A DNA stretch of 57,811 nt from an archaeon (GCA_009992215.1 JAACWB010000007.1:1-57811), one strand, 5' to 3'. Counted from the first letter of the stretch, positions 32,839 to 41,791 are shown. Program-made: numbers and translations. The notes: generated from the letters alone by a model not told the origin.

Positions 32839-32849
32839 TTCAAATTGGG
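32828..32849 (+). repeat. isolated repeat tail with CCCAA/TTGGG arms
   Basis: CCCAAAAATAATTCAAATTG plus GG closely matches the conserved tail of the U-tract/hairpin family, here without the rest of the element, overlapping a stop codon. Confidence 0.45.
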
Positions 32850-32887
32850 ATTGAAAGATTTTTAATAAATAAAACATTCTTACTACC

Positions 32888-33337
32888 ATGTTATTTTGGA
32901 CACATTTACTTGTTGGGTTGTTTGGAATTTTAGTTTATCTTCCATATTCAGAGAATAAAGTTATCTTTTTTGTTGTTGCATTGGCTGCGTCGGTTTTAGC
33001 GGATATCGATTCACCAACTTCAAAACTTGGACGGAAGTTTTCTTCGAGAGTTTTATTTGCATTTAGTAAACACAGGGGATTTTTACATAGTTTAACTTTT
33101 ATGTTTCTTGTTTATTTAATTTTGAAATTTACTCTTCCTATTTTTGCTTTTCCTTTCTTATTTGGATATTCAATTCATTTATTTTTGGATATTTTTACAG
33201 TTCAAGGAATTAAATTGTTTTGGCCCTTCAAATTCAGGTTAAGAGGTTTTGTTAAAAGTGGAAAATTAATTGAATTATTTTTAATGATTTTATTTTTGAT
33301 TTTAGATTGTTTTATGTTCGTTGTTAGAATTATTTAA
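32888..33337 (+). CDS. YdjM-like membrane-bound putative metal-dependent hydrolase
   Basis: 149 residues, about four helices. It has the family's conserved blocks: WTHLLVG, LADIDSPTSKLGRKFSSR, SKHRGFLHSL, GYSIHLFLDIFTVQGIKLFW. The His and Asp residues at helix ends would bind metal. Founding members (YdjM, DUF457) are linked to DNA damage in E. coli but their chemistry is unknown. It sits between replication genes here, but the association may be accidental. Confidence 0.8.
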   Translation: MLFWTHLLVGLFGILVYLPYSENKVIFFVVALAASVLADIDSPTSKLGRKFSSRVLFAFSKHRGFLHSLTFMFLVYLILKFTLPIFAFPFLFGYSIHLFLDIFTVQGIKLFWPFKFRLRGFVKSGKLIELFLMILFLILDCFMFVVRII

Positions 33338-33352
33338 TATATTTATTATATT

Positions 33353-33420
33353 CGCGCCCGAATGATTTGAAACGCGCCCACCACCCCCTCCTCCGCCCAA
33401 TACCAAAATTTATTTTTTTA
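33353..33420. repeat. C-rich stem-loop element, copy E
   Basis: CGCGCCCGAATGATTTGAAA then CGCGCCC: the two CGCG boxes (33353-33356 and 33373-33376) can pair. A C-rich run of CACCACCCCCTCCTCCGCCC follows, then the right end CCCAATACCAAAATTTATTT shared with copies A and C. The AT-rich left arm (33328-33352) is only partly complementary. It lies in the gap before radA. Confidence 0.7.
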
Positions 33421-33540
33421 AAAATTAAGTGGAAAAGAAATTCTTTTTGTTCTTGTTATTTAGTAGTAAATGTCGTCGATATTTTGATTTATATTTTCTA
33501 GCGATATAAAATTTATAAAGTAAGTAAGTATTTTTTCTTT

Positions 33541-34599
33541 ATGGTTAGTAGAAAAGAAGTCGAAGAGATTAAAGAAGCTATTTCTCCTGAAGAAGATATT
33601 GATGAAAAAATTACAAAGAAAAAATCTGTGAAGAAGAAAGAAGAAAAGGAAAAAGAACCTGAATTAACCGATTTACCTGGAATCGGTCCTGCTGTTGCTA
33701 GTAAACTTGAGAGTGCTGGAATTTTTGATTTGATGAGCCTAGCAGTAATGAGTCCTGCTGCACTTGGTGATGCTGCTGGATTAGGGGCTGCTGCAGCAAG
33801 AAAAGCTATTTTAGCTGCAAGAGACATGCTTGACTTGGGTTTTAGTGATGGAGTAGAATTTGCAAAAAAAAGGGCTGATGTAACGTATATAACGACAGGG
33901 AGTAAAAATTTAGACGAACTCCTGGGCGGAAGGGGGATTGAATCAAAAGCTATAACGGAAGCTTTTGGTGCGTTTGGTTCTGGTAAAACTCAATTAGGTT
34001 TGAGTTTGGCTGTTAATGTACAATTGCCTTTGGAAAAAGGCGGTTCAGCTGGGAAAGCTGTTTACATTGACACAGAAGGAACTTTCAGGCCAAGCAGGAT
34101 TAGACAAATTGCCGAAGGCATTGGAGCTAATCCTGAAATGGTTTTGAAAAATATTTTAGTTGCAAGAGCGTTTAATAGTGATCATCAAATGCTTTTATTA
34201 GAAAAGGTAACTGAAATGGCAAAGAAGGGAGAACCAATTAAGATTGTGATAATTGATTCACTTACAGCTCATTTTAGGGCAGAATATTCTGGTCGTGGTC
34301 AACTTGCTGATAGACAACAAAAACTTAATCGTTATATGCATGAATTAATGAAACTTGCTGAATCTTGTAATTTGGCAGTTTATGTTACAAATCAAGTTAT
34401 GGCAAACCCTGCGCAATTGTTTGGGGACCCGACAACTGCAATTGGGGGAAATATTGTTGGGCACGCTTCAACTTATAGAATGTATTTACGTCGTGCTAAA
34501 CAAGGTAGCCGTGTTGCAAAATTAATTGACAGTCCAAATTTACCTGACGGAGAAGCGGTTTATTTTGTTAATGATGGTGGAGTCAGTGACAAAGCTTAA
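33541..34599 (+). CDS. radA: DNA repair and recombination protein RadA
   Basis: 352 residues. A charged ~40-residue N-terminal leader (rich in K and E) precedes a helix-hairpin-helix domain (LTDLPGIGPAVASKLESAG). The RecA core has Walker A FGAFGSGKT at 142-150 and Walker B KIVIIDS. The C-terminal part contains VTNQVMANP and IGGNIVGHAS. RadA forms filaments on single-stranded DNA for strand exchange. TATA-like AAATTTATAAAG lies about 30 nt upstream of the start. The leader is longer than in most RadA proteins. Confidence 0.96.
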   Translation: MVSRKEVEEIKEAISPEEDIDEKITKKKSVKKKEEKEKEPELTDLPGIGPAVASKLESAGIFDLMSLAVMSPAALGDAAGLGAAAARKAILAARDMLDLGFSDGVEFAKKRADVTYITTGSKNLDELLGGRGIESKAITEAFGAFGSGKTQLGLSLAVNVQLPLEKGGSAGKAVYIDTEGTFRPSRIRQIAEGIGANPEMVLKNILVARAFNSDHQMLLLEKVTEMAKKGEPIKIVIIDSLTAHFRAEYSGRGQLADRQQKLNRYMHELMKLAESCNLAVYVTNQVMANPAQLFGDPTTAIGGNIVGHASTYRMYLRRAKQGSRVAKLIDSPNLPDGEAVYFVNDGGVSDKA

Positions 34600-34602
34600 G
34601 TA

Positions 34603-34709
34603 ATTTTGTTTCTTTTTGGTTATTTTGAAATGTTCTACTTACGAACACGTACCAAAGTACGCGTTGTAAGTTGAAATTCCAAACTAATTCAAAAATAATT
34701 CAAAATTGG
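34603..34709 (+). repeat. U-tract/hairpin repeat, copy 2 (after radA)
   Basis: Starts TTTTGTTTCTTTTTGG after the radA stop. Stem: CTTAC (34638-34642) with GTAAG (34666-34670), then AACACGTAC (34644-34652) with GTACGCGTT (34657-34665), one G-U pair, loop CAAA. Tail CAAAAATAATTCAAAATTGG. Compare the stem with copy 3 at 37146, where the outer pair is CGAC/GTCG. Confidence 0.8.
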
Positions 34710-34756
34710 TTTTAGAGAATAATAATTCTTAAATAGGTTGTTTTGTTTTGTTTATT

Positions 34757-34978
34757 ATGAATTTGAATGAGATATGGCAATATTTTTTTGGAAAAAGGGA
34801 AAGTAATTTTGAAAGATATAAAAAAATAAGTATTTTTCCTCGTGAACCAACGATTAAGGATCCTTATGTTGGGAGGTTAAGTTCTTTGGGCGCATTATAT
34901 AAAAAAATTTATGGTGTAGAATATATTTCAAATCCTATTGAATTAAATAAAGGATTAGAAAAAGAAGTTAAAAAATAA
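34757..34978 (+). CDS. small hypothetical protein
   Basis: 73 residues from the ATG at 34757 (a TTG at 34748 would add three). Basic and aromatic: NEIWQYFFGKRESNFERYKK, then REPTIKDPYVGRLSSLGALY. No family recognised and no membrane segment. It converges with ndk, directly abutting its stop codon. Confidence 0.5.
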   Translation: MNLNEIWQYFFGKRESNFERYKKISIFPREPTIKDPYVGRLSSLGALYKKIYGVEYISNPIELNKGLEKEVKK

Positions 34979-35431
34979 TTATTCAATTAATTCTTCAGAG
35001 TTAAACCACAATGAAGTTTCTCTTTCTCCAGATTCAGGAGAGTCTGAAGCGTGAATTACATTTTCAAAGCAATCATTTGTAGGATTAATTCTTCCGAATC
35101 TTCCACGAAGTGTTTCATTTCCTGCTTCGTATGGATTTGTTTTTCCAGCAAGTGTTCTTACTTTTGTTATGGCATCTTCGCCTTTATAGCAAATTGCGAT
35201 AACATTTTCATTTCCATGTAATTCTCCTGTAATGTGTTTTATTAATTTTTCAACAAATGGTTTTCCTTTGTGTTCTTCATAATGAAGTTCCGCCAGTTCT
35301 CTTTTTACATTTACTAATTTTAGCCCAATCATTTTCAAATTAAGTCTTGCAAGTTCTTGCATAATTTGGCCGTATAAATTTTTAATCATTGCATCAGGTT
35401 TAATTAAAACTAAAACTTTTTCTTGTGTCAT
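34979..35431 (-). CDS. ndk: nucleoside diphosphate kinase
   Basis: 150 residues, the standard length. KPDA at 11-14, NVIHASDS with catalytic His127, and the NETLRGRFGR substrate-binding loop are all present. It balances the NTP and dNTP pools using a phospho-histidine intermediate. The C-terminus ends FNSEELIE, within the usual range. Its start overlaps the stop of the upstream K+ channel gene by 4 nt, so the two are co-transcribed. Confidence 0.96.
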   Translation of the reverse strand: MTQEKVLVLIKPDAMIKNLYGQIMQELARLNLKMIGLKLVNVKRELAELHYEEHKGKPFVEKLIKHITGELHGNENVIAICYKGEDAITKVRTLAGKTNPYEAGNETLRGRFGRINPTNDCFENVIHASDSPESGERETSLWFNSEELIE

Positions 35432-35763
35432 TTTTTATTTTGCTCCTTAATCAATTTTGTTTTAAGTTTAATTATTTCTTTTTCGTTGTGTGCGGAACTG
35501 TTCATTCTTATTTTGAAAAATAAACTTACTGTTTCAAGAAGTATTCCCACCCCCATTAAAATGTAAGCTGATGTGAAAATTTTTCCTGCTATTGTTTGTG
35601 GCGTGAAATCTCCATAACCTACAGTTGTCAATGTAACTACAGACATATAAAATGCATCAATGATATTTATTTTTTCAACTAAGTGATAAAAAACTGTTCC
35701 CCCAACTATAAATCCAAGAACAATTAACAACATTATTCTTAGTCTTTTTTTTAGTCTTTTCAT
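35428..35763 (-). CDS. two-helix potassium channel
   Basis: 111 residues. Helix 1 at about 9-28, the pore helix, and the selectivity filter TVGYGD at residues 47-52, then helix 2 (FTSAYILMGVGILLETVSLF). The short basic cytoplasmic tail lacks an RCK domain, so gating by NAD or Ca2+ as in larger archaeal channels is not visible. It would form a tetramer. It is translationally coupled to ndk. Confidence 0.93.
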   Translation of the reverse strand: MKRLKKRLRIMLLIVLGFIVGGTVFYHLVEKINIIDAFYMSVVTLTTVGYGDFTPQTIAGKIFTSAYILMGVGILLETVSLFFKIRMNSSAHNEKEIIKLKTKLIKEQNKK

Positions 35764-35874
35764 TAATTGTTAAAAGAAATTAGCCTTTTTTAATTTATTG
35801 AAATTATTTCTTTTTTCTTTAGTCTAGTAAGATTTAAAAAATCAGATTTATTTGTGTAGATAGTGATTTAAGAA

Positions 35875-37110
35875 ATGGAACTAAGTGTAAACATCGTTAT
35901 ATTATGTCTTCTTATTGTTTTTTCGGCAATATTTTCTGGAATGGAAACTGCATTAATGGCGGTTAGCCGTGTTAAGATTAATTCTTTAGTTGAACAAAAA
36001 AAGAAAGGAGCTCTCGCTCTTCAGAGAATAAAAAATAAAACACATAAGTTAATTATAACAATTCTTATTGGAAATAATTTAATTAATATTAGTGCCGCTG
36101 CTCTTGCAACAGTTACTTTTTCTCAATTATTTGGATCAAATGGTGTTGGAATGGCAACTGGAATTATGACTTTTATGATTTTAGTTTTTGGGGAAATTGC
36201 TCCAAAGACTTTCGCTTCACAAAACGCTGTTAAAGTTTCTCTTAAAGTTGCAAGACCACTTGAAATTTTAATGAAAATTTTATCTCCTTTGGTTTGGTTT
36301 TTTGAGAAAATAACAGGATTTGTTACAAAACTTTCTGGAGGAAAGAAAAAGGAAGAAATTTCTGAAGAAGATTTGAAATCATTTTTATCTATGGGGCGTA
36401 AGGAAGGGGTTTTAGATAAAGACGAAGCTGAAATGATGCATAATATTTTGGAGTTTAAGGATACAAAAGTAGTTGATGTGATGACTTACGAAGATGAAAT
36501 TGAAATGATTGATGGAAACAAAACTATTCAAGATGTTTTGGAATTTATTGTAAAGTCGCCTTTTTCTCGTTATCCAATTTATTTGAATGAAAGAGATAAT
36601 GTTATTGGAATTGTTGATGTTGATGATGTACTTAGAGCTTTACACGAAAAAAAGACAAGGAGAAAAATTAAAACAATTGCAAAAGATGTTTTGTTTGTTC
36701 CAGAATCAAAAGAAGTTGATGAATTACTTAGTGAATTAGATAAACGTAACGAGAAAATTGCTCTTGTTGTAAATGAATATGGGGACGTTATTGGTTTTGT
36801 AAGTATTGAAGATATTTTAGAAGAAATTGTTGGAGATGTTTTTGATAAGAGTCGTCGTAGAAGTGCTTATTTAACAAAGATAAATGAAAGACTTTTTAGA
36901 ACTAAAGCTAAAATTCCCTTGGAAGAATTGAATAAAATATTGGAAACAAATTTAGAATCTGAAACTTCAAATACTCTTGGAGGATTTATCCAAGAGAAAT
37001 TAGGAAAAATTCCAAACAAAGGAGACAAAATAAAATATAAAAAATTTATTTTTGAAGTTGAGAAAGCTAGTCGGAAGGGGATTGAATTTGTTAAAATAAT
37101 AAAAGGGTAA
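35875..37110 (+). CDS. CorC/HlyC (CNNM-like) transporter-associated protein
   Basis: 411 residues. Four helices of the DUF21/CNNM domain (1-~140, FSAIFSGMETALMAVSRVKI) precede a CBS pair (VVDVMTYEDEIEMIDGNKTI, YGDVIGFVSIEDILEEIVGD) and a C-terminal CorC_HlyC domain (GGFIQEKLGKIPNKGDKIKY). The family is implicated in Mg2+/Co2+ efflux. Domain order and length are standard. The stop is followed by a U-tract/hairpin repeat. Confidence 0.93.
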   Translation: MELSVNIVILCLLIVFSAIFSGMETALMAVSRVKINSLVEQKKKGALALQRIKNKTHKLIITILIGNNLINISAAALATVTFSQLFGSNGVGMATGIMTFMILVFGEIAPKTFASQNAVKVSLKVARPLEILMKILSPLVWFFEKITGFVTKLSGGKKKEEISEEDLKSFLSMGRKEGVLDKDEAEMMHNILEFKDTKVVDVMTYEDEIEMIDGNKTIQDVLEFIVKSPFSRYPIYLNERDNVIGIVDVDDVLRALHEKKTRRKIKTIAKDVLFVPESKEVDELLSELDKRNEKIALVVNEYGDVIGFVSIEDILEEIVGDVFDKSRRRSAYLTKINERLFRTKAKIPLEELNKILETNLESETSNTLGGFIQEKLGKIPNKGDKIKYKKFIFEVEKASRKGIEFVKIIKG

Positions 37111-37215
37111 TTTTGTTTCTTTTTGGTTATTTTAAAATGTTGAAACGACGAACACGTACCGAAGTACGCGTTGTCGATTGAAATTTTAAACTAATTCAAA
37201 AATAATTCAAAATTA
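37110..37215 (+). repeat. U-tract/hairpin repeat, copy 3 (after the CorC-type gene)
   Basis: TTTTGTTTCTTTTTGG overlaps the stop. Stem: CGAC (37146-37149) with GTCG (37173-37176), and AACACGTAC (37151-37159) with GTACGCGTT (37164-37172), loop CGAA. The tail ends just before the nop10 stop codon, so here the element sits between convergent genes. Confidence 0.8.
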
Positions 37216-37227
37216 TATAAATTAATT

Positions 37228-37371
37228 TTACTTGAAAAATCTGTTATCGCTTTTTGGGGCGTCTTTAATTTTTATAAATTTGTAGTGTGCATCAAGAGTT
37301 TTTCCAGTACATTTTGGACAGATTTCTTTTAAGGTATATTTTTTACAATTTGGGCATTTTCTTAGTTTCAT
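37228..37371 (-). CDS. nop10: H/ACA ribonucleoprotein Nop10
   Basis: 47 residues. MKLRKCPNCKKYTLKEICPK then CTGKTLDAHYKF: two CxxC knuckles (CPNC, CPKC) and the helical tail of archaeal Nop10. It is a core protein of the H/ACA complex with Cbf5, guiding pseudouridylation of rRNA. The small size is normal for the family. In many archaea it neighbours aIF2-alpha; here two genes intervene, aIF2-alpha being at 38289. Confidence 0.92.
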   Translation of the reverse strand: MKLRKCPNCKKYTLKEICPKCTGKTLDAHYKFIKIKDAPKSDNRFFK

Positions 37372-37419
37372 ATGTTTTGTAATATAAATTTATTTAAATT
37401 AGTTTTGTATTAACATTTA

Positions 37420-37827
37420 ATGGCAATTAGTAAATTTCCTCTTGGTTCAGAAATTAAAAAACTTGAAGATATTTTAGAATTAACTTTGCTAAAAGAAGGA
37501 GATAGGGTTTTGATATATTATAATGAAGCTGTTAATGAAGGTCCTACAAGGAATAGCAATATTGCTCCTGATTTAGTTTATGGAGATTATAAAAATTTTG
37601 ATATGAAATTTCCAGGTTATGGGGGAATTACTCTTACTGATTCTCTGGAATTAGATGTTAAATTTAGAAAGATAAATGAACAAACAATTAATTTCTTAGA
37701 AAACTTAAGACAATCCAAAATATTTGATATAAATAAAGAAAAACATCATTATATAAATGGTTTTTATAATTCTCCAAATGCTTTTGGAATTTATTTGATA
37801 AGAAAAGATATTAATACGTCTAAATAA
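37420..37827 (+). CDS. hypothetical protein
   Basis: 135 residues, soluble, alpha/beta. Features such as GGITLTDSLELDVKFRKINE and a Tyr-rich region (YNSPNAFGIYLI) give no family match. It is divergent from nop10 with a shared AT-rich promoter region (TTTATTTAAATTAG) and converges with the NUDIX-like gene. Confidence 0.55.
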   Translation: MAISKFPLGSEIKKLEDILELTLLKEGDRVLIYYNEAVNEGPTRNSNIAPDLVYGDYKNFDMKFPGYGGITLTDSLELDVKFRKINEQTINFLENLRQSKIFDINKEKHHYINGFYNSPNAFGIYLIRKDINTSK

Positions 37828-37837
37828 TTTTTTAAGA

Positions 37838-38245
37838 TTATTCTAAATTAGTAATATATTCATGAAGTCTTGAAGGTAATTCAACGCCGAGTTTTTCTTC
37901 TACTTCACTAGGTTTAACCCAAAGTAATTCAGTTATTTTTCCGCCCGGTGTTACTTCTCCTTCTCTTATTTCACAAAGGAAATGAATCTTTAGTTTTTCG
38001 TTATTTTTTAGCATGTTTTCAGCGTAAACTGCACCTAAATTATGCACAGTACATCCAGTTGTTTCTTTAATTGTTCTCTTTAAGCATTTATCCAGTTCTT
38101 CTTCGTGTGTTAAGTCTCCTTCGATAAAAGAATAATGGTCTTCATTGTCTAATCTTCCTACAAGTACTTTTCTTGTTGATGTATCAAAGATTATTCCTAC
38201 AATTTTTACATAAAATTTCTCTTTTTCCATAGAATTATTTATCAT
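37838..38245 (-). CDS. NUDIX-fold protein with a degenerate Nudix box
   Basis: 135 residues (or 130 from the internal ATG at 38230). The NUDIX fold is visible: VLVGRL, EGDLTHEEELDKCLKRTIKE, ITELLWVKPSE. The box GX5EX7REUXEEXGU is degenerate: the R-E pair is R-T and E-E is E-T (RTIKETTG). Metal binding may be weakened, so it could be a nonhydrolytic relative. It converges with the hypothetical gene at 37420. Confidence 0.72.
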   Translation of the reverse strand: MINNSMEKEKFYVKIVGIIFDTSTRKVLVGRLDNEDHYSFIEGDLTHEEELDKCLKRTIKETTGCTVHNLGAVYAENMLKNNEKLKIHFLCEIREGEVTPGGKITELLWVKPSEVEEKLGVELPSRLHEYITNLE

Positions 38246-38288
38246 TTTTCCTTTTTAAGGATTTATGTTCCTTTTAGAGGGAAGAAAA

Positions 38289-38990
38289 TTATTTTAATTT
38301 AAAATCAATTCCTTCTTTCTTTGCTTCTTCTTCAATTAAAGTAATTGCTTCTTTTAGTTTGTTATCAGCTAATTTGATATTTTCATCTTCTCTTTTTAAT
38401 GAGTATTTTCCTGCTGCTAAATATTTTATTTCTATTCCGTCGATATTTTCTAATAATTTTTTTATTAGAGTTAATCCATTTGGTTTTATTGTTGTTAAAC
38501 TAATTTCTTTTTTGAGGATAATCGTTTTCTTTTTTTGTGAATTTAAAATTTCCAAAACTTTAGTTGAGTTTTCTTTTCCAATCATTTTTTCTAATTCTTT
38601 TGAATCAGTTTTTGAGTTTTCTAAAAATTCATATAAATTATTTTTTTCTTTTATCTTTTCAATAGTTTCTGGAGTTTTTTCTTTTAGAATTGTTTTTAGG
38701 ACACTTGCATAACTTTTTTCTAATTTGTGTTGTTCTAAAACTTCTTTTTGTTCTTTTTGTGTTACTCTTCTAAGTGAGAGCTCAATATGGTCTGGCATAA
38801 TTTTTAGAATTTTACAAACAATTGTTTTTTTTGGAACAACAAAATCACGAATATTACGAATTCTTCCGGGGGACACTTCTGAAAACACAATTGAACCAGT
38901 TTTTTCTGTTCCTTCTATTTTTACAAAAACTGTTGTTCCTGCTATTCTGTCAACAGTACAAAGTACGATGTCTCCTTGTTCAAATTCCAT
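38289..38990 (-). CDS. eif2a: translation initiation factor aIF2 alpha subunit
   Basis: 233 residues. An N-terminal S1/OB domain contains GDIVLCTVDRIAGTTVFVKI and PGRIRNIRDFVVPKKTIVCK, followed by the helical domain and a C-terminal alpha/beta domain (GLTLIKKLLENIDGIEIKYL, KLKEAITLIEEE). The subunit helps aIF2 deliver initiator tRNA. The archaeal proteins are slightly longer (~260). The S1 loop where eukaryotes have the regulatory Ser51 is not Ser in the usual context, as in other archaea. Confidence 0.93.
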   Translation of the reverse strand: MEFEQGDIVLCTVDRIAGTTVFVKIEGTEKTGSIVFSEVSPGRIRNIRDFVVPKKTIVCKILKIMPDHIELSLRRVTQKEQKEVLEQHKLEKSYASVLKTILKEKTPETIEKIKEKNNLYEFLENSKTDSKELEKMIGKENSTKVLEILNSQKKKTIILKKEISLTTIKPNGLTLIKKLLENIDGIEIKYLAAGKYSLKREDENIKLADNKLKEAITLIEEEAKKEGIDFKLK

Positions 38991-39057
38991 ATAAAATTAA
39001 GAGGAGATGTGGTTTTAAAGGTTACGGGTTTAGTTATTTTTAATTTTACAATTAAAA

Positions 39058-40407
39058 TTAATTAGAAGCAATTTTTACAACTTCAAGTTCAAAGTTTTCT
39101 TTTATTTTTGAAATAAATTCTTCTTCTTTTTCTAGAGGAATTGAACAACCTGCCGCGAATTCATGTCCACCGACTTCTCCATTAAAATGAATCATTATGT
39201 TTGATAAAAGTTCTCTAACGTTTCTTCCGCTTCGCCCAACATTTCTTCCTGAAATTTTTATCATTTGATTTTCATCATCTTCTGCCATTGAAATAATTAT
39301 TGTTCCTTTTTCATATGCTGGAGAATTTGCAAGGATACTAGTTACAGTTCCAATCATTGTGTCTTTAATATTTTTTTTAGCGTTGATAATTACAAAACCT
39401 TCACCAACAATCTTTTCTGAATCTTGTGCAAATTTTATTCCTGAAATTAATGTTTGTTTATATTTTACGTGAATTGCTTCGGCTTTTTTCTTTGCTTCTT
39501 GATTTTCCAAGCAAAGCCCAATTGCAACTTCTGGTTTTCCGTCTCTTGAACAAGCGTTAATTTTTGCGGAGAGTTCTCTTGCGTCTTCGAGTTTTCCATA
39601 TAATTTAATTAAAAATAAATCTCCAATAATTTCTTTATTTTTCTTTTTTGGATTTCTTAAAATAATTGAAGTTACTAATCGTTCCATTTCATCATCGTTT
39701 AATTCAATTAAACTTTTGTATTTTCCTCCTTCGGGGTTTAGTCCTGCTTCACGAAGTAATTCTAAAACTCCTTTAATATCTCCTGTTACTCCTGGAATAA
39801 ATGGGTCAGAAGAATATTCTAAAACTCTGTTTAATGGACGAGTTGAAGGGAAAATTAATAGTCCTCTTTTTCTTTGGATGTTTCCATCTTCTAAGATTCC
39901 ATTATTTAATTTGTCAATATCTTTTTCTAATTGGTCTCCTATCATTCCTAAAATTGCAAGTTTTGCTAAGTCTTTATTTTTTTCATCAATTTCTTTTGCA
40001 AATAAATATGTTAATCCAGAAGAGGAAATTTTTTCTTTGTCCCAAAGCTGCGGATTTATTATTTCAACGTTATTTGGAATTTCTTCTTCTACTTCGTGAT
40101 GATCAATTATGTAAACTTTTTTTAAATTTGCTTCTTTAATATATCCAAGACTGTTTGATGCTAAATCTAAAAATACAATGACTTTGTTTTTATCTAATGA
40201 GTCAATGGTTTCCTTTGTCAAACTTTTTATTATTTTTAATGAGAATTGTTGATCTAACTTTTTTAGAGTTTGAATCATTATACTTGCAGAAGTAATTCCG
40301 TCGGTGTCAAAATGGCTTATGATTTCAATATTTTCTCCTTTAACTTGTTCTAGAAAACTTCTTACAATGTATTTTAGTTTCACCTCTAATATATTTTGAT
40401 TTTCCAT
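39058..40407 (-). CDS. RecJ-like DHH single-strand exonuclease (GAN type)
   Basis: 449 residues. HFDTDG (D34, D36), FLDLASNS and DHH at 102-104 form the DHH metal site. The DHHA1 domain at the C-terminus ends with GRNVGRSGRNVRELLSNIM and GGHEFAAGC. Archaeal RecJ-like proteins (GAN) bind GINS and degrade single-stranded DNA at forks. A GINS gene is at 55861. It overlaps no gene; uS15 is 25 bp upstream and probably shares the transcript, an arrangement common in archaea. Confidence 0.93.
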   Translation of the reverse strand: MENQNILEVKLKYIVRSFLEQVKGENIEIISHFDTDGITSASIMIQTLKKLDQQFSLKIIKSLTKETIDSLDKNKVIVFLDLASNSLGYIKEANLKKVYIIDHHEVEEEIPNNVEIINPQLWDKEKISSSGLTYLFAKEIDEKNKDLAKLAILGMIGDQLEKDIDKLNNGILEDGNIQRKRGLLIFPSTRPLNRVLEYSSDPFIPGVTGDIKGVLELLREAGLNPEGGKYKSLIELNDDEMERLVTSIILRNPKKKNKEIIGDLFLIKLYGKLEDARELSAKINACSRDGKPEVAIGLCLENQEAKKKAEAIHVKYKQTLISGIKFAQDSEKIVGEGFVIINAKKNIKDTMIGTVTSILANSPAYEKGTIIISMAEDDENQMIKISGRNVGRSGRNVRELLSNIMIHFNGEVGGHEFAAGCSIPLEKEEEFISKIKENFELEVVKIASN

Positions 40408-40432
40408 TTGTAAAGAATTTAGAAGAAACTAG

Positions 40433-40774
40433 TTAACGTGTTTTGATACCAAAATATTTTTTCAATGTTCTAAGTTGTGAGAAAACTCTGTCTTTTTCTC
40501 TTTTTGCTTTTTTATCTTGGGCATTCTTTTCAGAATGTGCTTTAATCTTTGCTAGTTTTTCTTCTACGTTTTTTAAATCTGGGTTCACGTATTTGTCGCC
40601 TAAGATTTTTGATATTTTCCCTTCATATTCTGAGGGGTGAATTCCTTCATCTTTTAATCTTTGACCGATTTTTTCTGCTGTTAAGCCTTCAGTAGCTAGG
40701 GCTAGAACTTTTTTTTCATATTCTTTTTGAGTTAATTTTTGTTTTTCTACTTTCACTTTTTTTATTTTTGCCAT
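40433..40774 (-). CDS. rps15: 30S ribosomal protein uS15
   Basis: 113 residues, shorter than the usual ~150. The N-terminal half matches the archaeal uS15/eS13 extension (ALATEGLTAEKIGQRLKDEG, PSEYEGKISKIL) and the C-terminal half fits the core helices (AHSEKNAQDKKAKREKDRVF, LRTLKKYFG). Strongly basic. The gene order with the RecJ-like nuclease supports the call. The core helical region is more diverged than normal, so I am less certain than for other ribosomal proteins. Confidence 0.75.
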   Translation of the reverse strand: MAKIKKVKVEKQKLTQKEYEKKVLALATEGLTAEKIGQRLKDEGIHPSEYEGKISKILGDKYVNPDLKNVEEKLAKIKAHSEKNAQDKKAKREKDRVFSQLRTLKKYFGIKTR

Positions 40775-40865
40775 GAATATTTGTGTAAATCTTCTTTTTT
40801 AAAGCTTTGCGTTTATTTTTTAGTGATTTTCTTGTTCATTTATTCTCAGTAATTACATGAAGTAA

Positions 40866-40875
40866 GATATATAAA
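40866..40875 (+). promoter_or_regulatory. TATA box of the MinD-like gene
   Basis: GATATATAAA lies about 22-31 nt upstream of the ATG at 40897, the spacing expected for a leaderless or nearly leaderless transcript. TGGAG just before the ATG could help ribosome binding. Confidence 0.5.
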
Positions 40876-40896
40876 CTAGAAAATATATATTGGAGT

Positions 40897-41697
40897 ATGG
40901 GTAAAGTAGTGGGTGTGTTAAGCCTAAAAGGGGGTGTAGGAAAAACTTCTAGTGTTGTTTCCATTGGAGCTTCACTTGCTAAAATGGGAAAGAAAGTTTT
41001 ACTAGTTGATGGAAATTTATCTGCACCAAATTTGGGACTTCATTTAGATGTGATTACTCCAGTTAAAACACTTCATCATGTTTTGGCAGGCGAAGAAAAA
41101 ATTGATGATGTAATTTATGAAACTCATGGGCTTGATATTGTTCCTGCTTCACTATTTCATAATTTAGAAGTTAATCCCTTGAAATTAAAAAATAAAATTA
41201 GAGAATTAAAAGATAAGTACGACGTTATTTTAATTGATTCATCTCCTTCTTTAGATGATGAAACTCTTGGAGTTATGATGGCTTCTGATGAACTTTTGGT
41301 TGTGACAACACCTGACTTTTCAACTCTCTCTATGACGTTAAAATCAGTTAAATCTGCCAAAGAAAAAGGGACACCAATTACTGGTTTAATTTTAAACAAA
41401 GTTCATAATAAAAATTTTGAACTTAGCCTTGAAGACATTGAAAAGACAAGTGATGTTCCAGTGATGGCTGTGATTCCTCATGATATTAATATAATTCGTT
41501 CTCAAGCGCAATTTGTCCCTTCAACATATATCAAACCAAATTCTCAAAGTAATGTAGAATATAACAAATTAGCTCATTTAATTGTTGGAGAAAAATATAA
41601 TCCTCCTAAAAATATTTATAATATTCTTAACAGATTTTCAAATCCTCAAAGACAAGAAATCAACAGACAAATTTTTTATAATTCTATTTTTAATTAG
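40897..41697 (+). CDS. minD: MinD/ParA-like ATPase
   Basis: 266 residues. The deviant Walker A KGGVGKTS is at 11-18, followed by DGNLSAPNLGLHL and VILIDSSPSLDDETL. The layout is closest to archaeal MinD proteins, which dimerise on membranes with ATP. The C-terminal helix (NIYNILNRFSNPQRQEINRQ) lacks a clear amphipathic membrane-targeting sequence but is plausible. Archaeal MinD homologues can position pili or archaella; a link to the pilus locus is possible but unproven. Confidence 0.88.
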   Translation: MGKVVGVLSLKGGVGKTSSVVSIGASLAKMGKKVLLVDGNLSAPNLGLHLDVITPVKTLHHVLAGEEKIDDVIYETHGLDIVPASLFHNLEVNPLKLKNKIRELKDKYDVILIDSSPSLDDETLGVMMASDELLVVTTPDFSTLSMTLKSVKSAKEKGTPITGLILNKVHNKNFELSLEDIEKTSDVPVMAVIPHDINIIRSQAQFVPSTYIKPNSQSNVEYNKLAHLIVGEKYNPPKNIYNILNRFSNPQRQEINRQIFYNSIFN

Positions 41698-41721
41698 GAA
41701 ACTAGTTTCAAAAAAAGACTG

Positions 41722-41762
41722 GCCTTTTAGGTTTGAAGTAAAATTAATTTTACCTAAAAGGC
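41722..41762. terminator. hairpin between convergent genes, candidate bidirectional terminator
   Basis: GCCTTTTAGGT (41722-41732) pairs perfectly with ACCTAAAAGGC (41752-41762). The loop contains a perfect 16-bp palindrome, GTAAAATTAATTTTAC (41738-41753). It lies between convergent genes (minD-like at 41697 and the minus gene ending at 41792), so bidirectional termination or a cruciform is plausible. Confidence 0.6.
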
Positions 41763-41791
41763 AGGAAATTAACCATATTTTTTTAACTGAG